64,000 bases of DNA from Enchytraeus crypticus (lineage: Eukaryota; Annelida; Clitellata; Enchytraeida; Enchytraeidae). The notes under the pieces are model-generated. The model made no database searches and had not been told where the DNA came from. It was given only the letters and a program-made list of their open reading frames with translations. The stretch spans positions 124,001 to 188,000 of the forward strand of contig CAJHZI010000739.1 in assembly GCA_905160935.1 (NCBI GenBank), written 5' to 3'. How positions within the stretch are numbered: position 1 is the first letter of the stretch; every line of letters starts with the position of its first letter. The position numbers were made by a program, and so were the translations under genes. This document shows, in pieces, positions 57,251 to 64,000 of the stretch.

Positions 57251-58640
57251 GAAAAAACAGTCTTTTAATCACTAGAAAAGACATAAAGAATAGAGCTCGT
57301 AGTGATGGACTACGAATTACGTCCAAATTTAGTATGATAACTCCTTAAGTAGTGATGTGATGCTAAATTAATAATCTCTTAAGAATTTAAACTTTGAATA
57401 AATTTCAGCTGAAGGTGATCAAAATTGCTATAAAACGACAGGTCGATAGCATAAGCAACTGAAAATGAGCATGTACACGTAGTACGCACTGCACTGTGAA
57501 TAAGTTTTAAAGAAATAAGCTTTACAACGTCCTCTCCCCACTTCCCCGCCACTGCCTCACCTGGCTTCATTTATTATCTGAACAGAGCTTCCACTATATA
57601 ATATAATAAATCTATAGAGACCTTTCATAATATGTTGTGGCACCTTTGCACAGATTATAAACAAAGCCAGGTAAGAGAGTGGGGGGAGTGGGGAGGGGTG
57701 TGTGTTCATTTTGACGGCAGGCAATGCTTAATACATATGCATATATTTATGAGGTATTTCTTCATTTTTAGCAAAATTAATTAAATAAATTCGAAAAAAA
57801 TTATATTTAAATTAATTATCAAATGATTATAAAATAATGTCGTAATTTACATTTAATATGTCTAGATAAAATATCTCTCGAAGATGCCTTATATATGAGA
57901 TATCTTACATTATAAATGCCTGCCGTAAAACAGTCAACTATTGAGTGCACAGTGTAGTCCTCCAACGAATAATAAAATATACAATTTTCAAAAAGTAAAT
58001 AAATTTTATGAATGGTCTATTGCTAACTTAATTAAATTTAGGTGTGAAAATGTTATTTATACGCCTATGTGACTAAGGTAGAGACATTAATTGCAACATA
58101 TATCACTATTTAGAAGTTAAATCTTGGTGTATTGTCGGCTAAATTTGTCGGTTTTAATTTTAACTGTACAATGACTAATTAAAATTTCTTGAGCAGACAT
58201 CAAACCTCTTCAAACAAAAAATATTATTTAAAAGGAGAGATTAAACAGGGAACTAGAAATAAGTTTTGTTTTGCTAGGCTTTTTGAAAATATAAACTTTG
58301 TTTACAATTTTTTGTATTGTATTTTGTATTTTTAATTATAAAGTATTTAAGTATGTTTTACTACATTCTAATGTATAAATAAATTTAGAATTAGGGGTGT
58401 ACACATTAAATATGTAGATAAACCGCTTAGTTTTAGTTTGGATAAGTTAGATTGCATTTTTCGTTAGGATTAATATTTATAAATTTTGGGTTACTTTACT
58501 TAAACTTGACTTTCATACTGATTTAATGGTCTTTTTACACAGCTTTCTTTATTTTTACTTTACGCCATGTAATAAATATATTTTTGAATCCGGCTGGCGT
58601 TAATACGTGAGTGTCATTAACGACGTTAACGAGGGTCTTT
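57251..58640. other. Divergent intergenic spacer, AT-rich
   Basis: No coding signal or recognised repeat was seen. It lies between the minus-strand CELF and the plus-strand ankyrin gene. Confidence 0.4.
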
Positions 58641-58644
58641 AACG

Positions 58645-58950
58645 GCTACACAACAACAATACGATTAGAGTGCTACTGTTGTCCATGACAACATCGAGCA
58701 TTATGAAACCAAATCAAACTGATTAGCAGCATGTGGATGGTCAATAAATGGTGCGAGCCAAAATTCGGGTAATGAAGCTTTGTGTGGTGGTCTCAGTTCA
58801 TGGACATTAGGATAGGATCAAGAAGCTCTTACCACCTATGAAACTGTTCACAAAGTAGGAAAGGCTGATCAGATGAGAGGGTGCACAGAGTGGAAGGAAG
58901 AGAATTCCACATCTGTGGGTCAGCATGCTGGAAGGAGACACTGAAAATCT
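58645..58950 (-). repeat. CR1/L2-like LINE 3' fragment
   Basis: GATTAGAGTGCTACTGTTGT, ACAACATCGAGCATTATG and AGAATTCCACATCTGTGGG align in order with 56345-56660, with deletions. It is an older, more diverged copy. Confidence 0.7.
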
Positions 58951-59079
58951 GGAATTGATGAGTGTTAAACTCATCTATTTCTGTTTCTTGATGGAGATTT
59001 TAGTGTTAAAAAAATTAGTGAGTGAGGCTGAGCCGTAGATGTTGTTCCTGAATGGACTATTTCATACATATCTCTTCCC

Positions 59080-59235
59080 TCTCTTCAGTGCACTGCCAAA
59101 TGGCAGGTTCAAGGTACATATTCATGCTCAAAATCTGTTTTCTCGCTGCATAGGAGCATTCCTTTGATCAACAAGTTAATCCCTTCACAAAGTCTACTCG
59201 TAATCTGTACCTTATGTAGACTATCACTTATTAGC
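59080..59235 (-). repeat. Dispersed repeat, family C, upstream of the ankyrin gene
   Basis: CAGTGCACTGCCAAATGGCA, CAAGGTACATATTCATGC and GATCAACAAGTTAATCCC match, inverted, the copy at 19420-19560. It lies about 80 bp before the ATG of the ankyrin gene. Confidence 0.65.
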
Positions 59236-59317
59236 CTTAACTGTTAAAATGTTTAGCTAAGCTGTAGATCTAAATTGTAGGCCTATGTTTTCATTCTAGA
59301 TATATAGGGTTACAGCA

Positions 59318-64000
<4,683 letters not shown>

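Overview
The window is eukaryotic and almost certainly from an invertebrate animal. It carries multi-exon genes with GT-AG introns, animal-specific families (INCENP with an IN-box, a three-RRM CELF protein, an ankyrin protein resembling ANKRD6), AT-rich introns of 0.3 to 2 kb, several tRNA-derived SINE families and decayed non-LTR retrotransposons. I cannot name the phylum from sequence alone.

Layout: (1) 196-3005, plus strand, the 3' part of prohibitin-2 (PHB2; its first exons lie left of the window). (2) 3006-7418, spacer with retrotransposon scraps. (3) 7419-25334, plus strand, an INCENP gene of 18 coding exons, about 1098 aa, traced with consistent frame from the N-terminal Survivin/Borealin-binding helix to the C-terminal IN-box and TSS motif. 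(4) 25335-31404, spacer with SINE and LINE remnants, including a degenerate AT-rich LINE. (5) 31405-41142, plus strand, the spliceosomal cyclophilin PPIL4, 13 exons, about 605 aa. (6) 41143-46436, convergent 3' region. (7) 46437-56261, minus strand, a CELF/Bruno-like RNA-binding protein, 15 coding exons, 483 aa. (8) 56262-59317, divergent spacer with a CR1/L2-like LINE 3' end. (9) 59318-64000, plus strand, the 5' part of an ankyrin-repeat gene that runs off the window.

The most unusual signal is recurrent: tandem-repeat arrays sit on splice junctions. In INCENP, a 54-bp array repeats one 3' splice site nine times, with the last five in one open frame that joins exon 11. A 50-bp array repeats the acceptor of exon 16 six times and includes the first 15 nt of the exon plus a GT. 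A 37-bp pyrimidine-rich array ends next to the acceptor of exon 17. In PPIL4, a 60-bp in-frame duplication copies the acceptor and start of exon 6. In CELF, a 61-62-bp array repeats the donor of exon 7, and a 21-bp array abuts the acceptor of exon 13. The acceptor of CELF's last exon also lies 13 bp from the end of a SINE. A shared mechanism or tolerance for duplication at splice junctions is a hypothesis; the arrays themselves are directly visible.

The genes do not form one pathway. PHB2 is mitochondrial, INCENP mitotic, PPIL4 and CELF act on RNA, and the ankyrin protein is unassigned. Exon boundaries were chosen by hand from GT-AG (one GC-AG) sites, continuity of frame and remembered family sequence. 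UTR ends are not determined.
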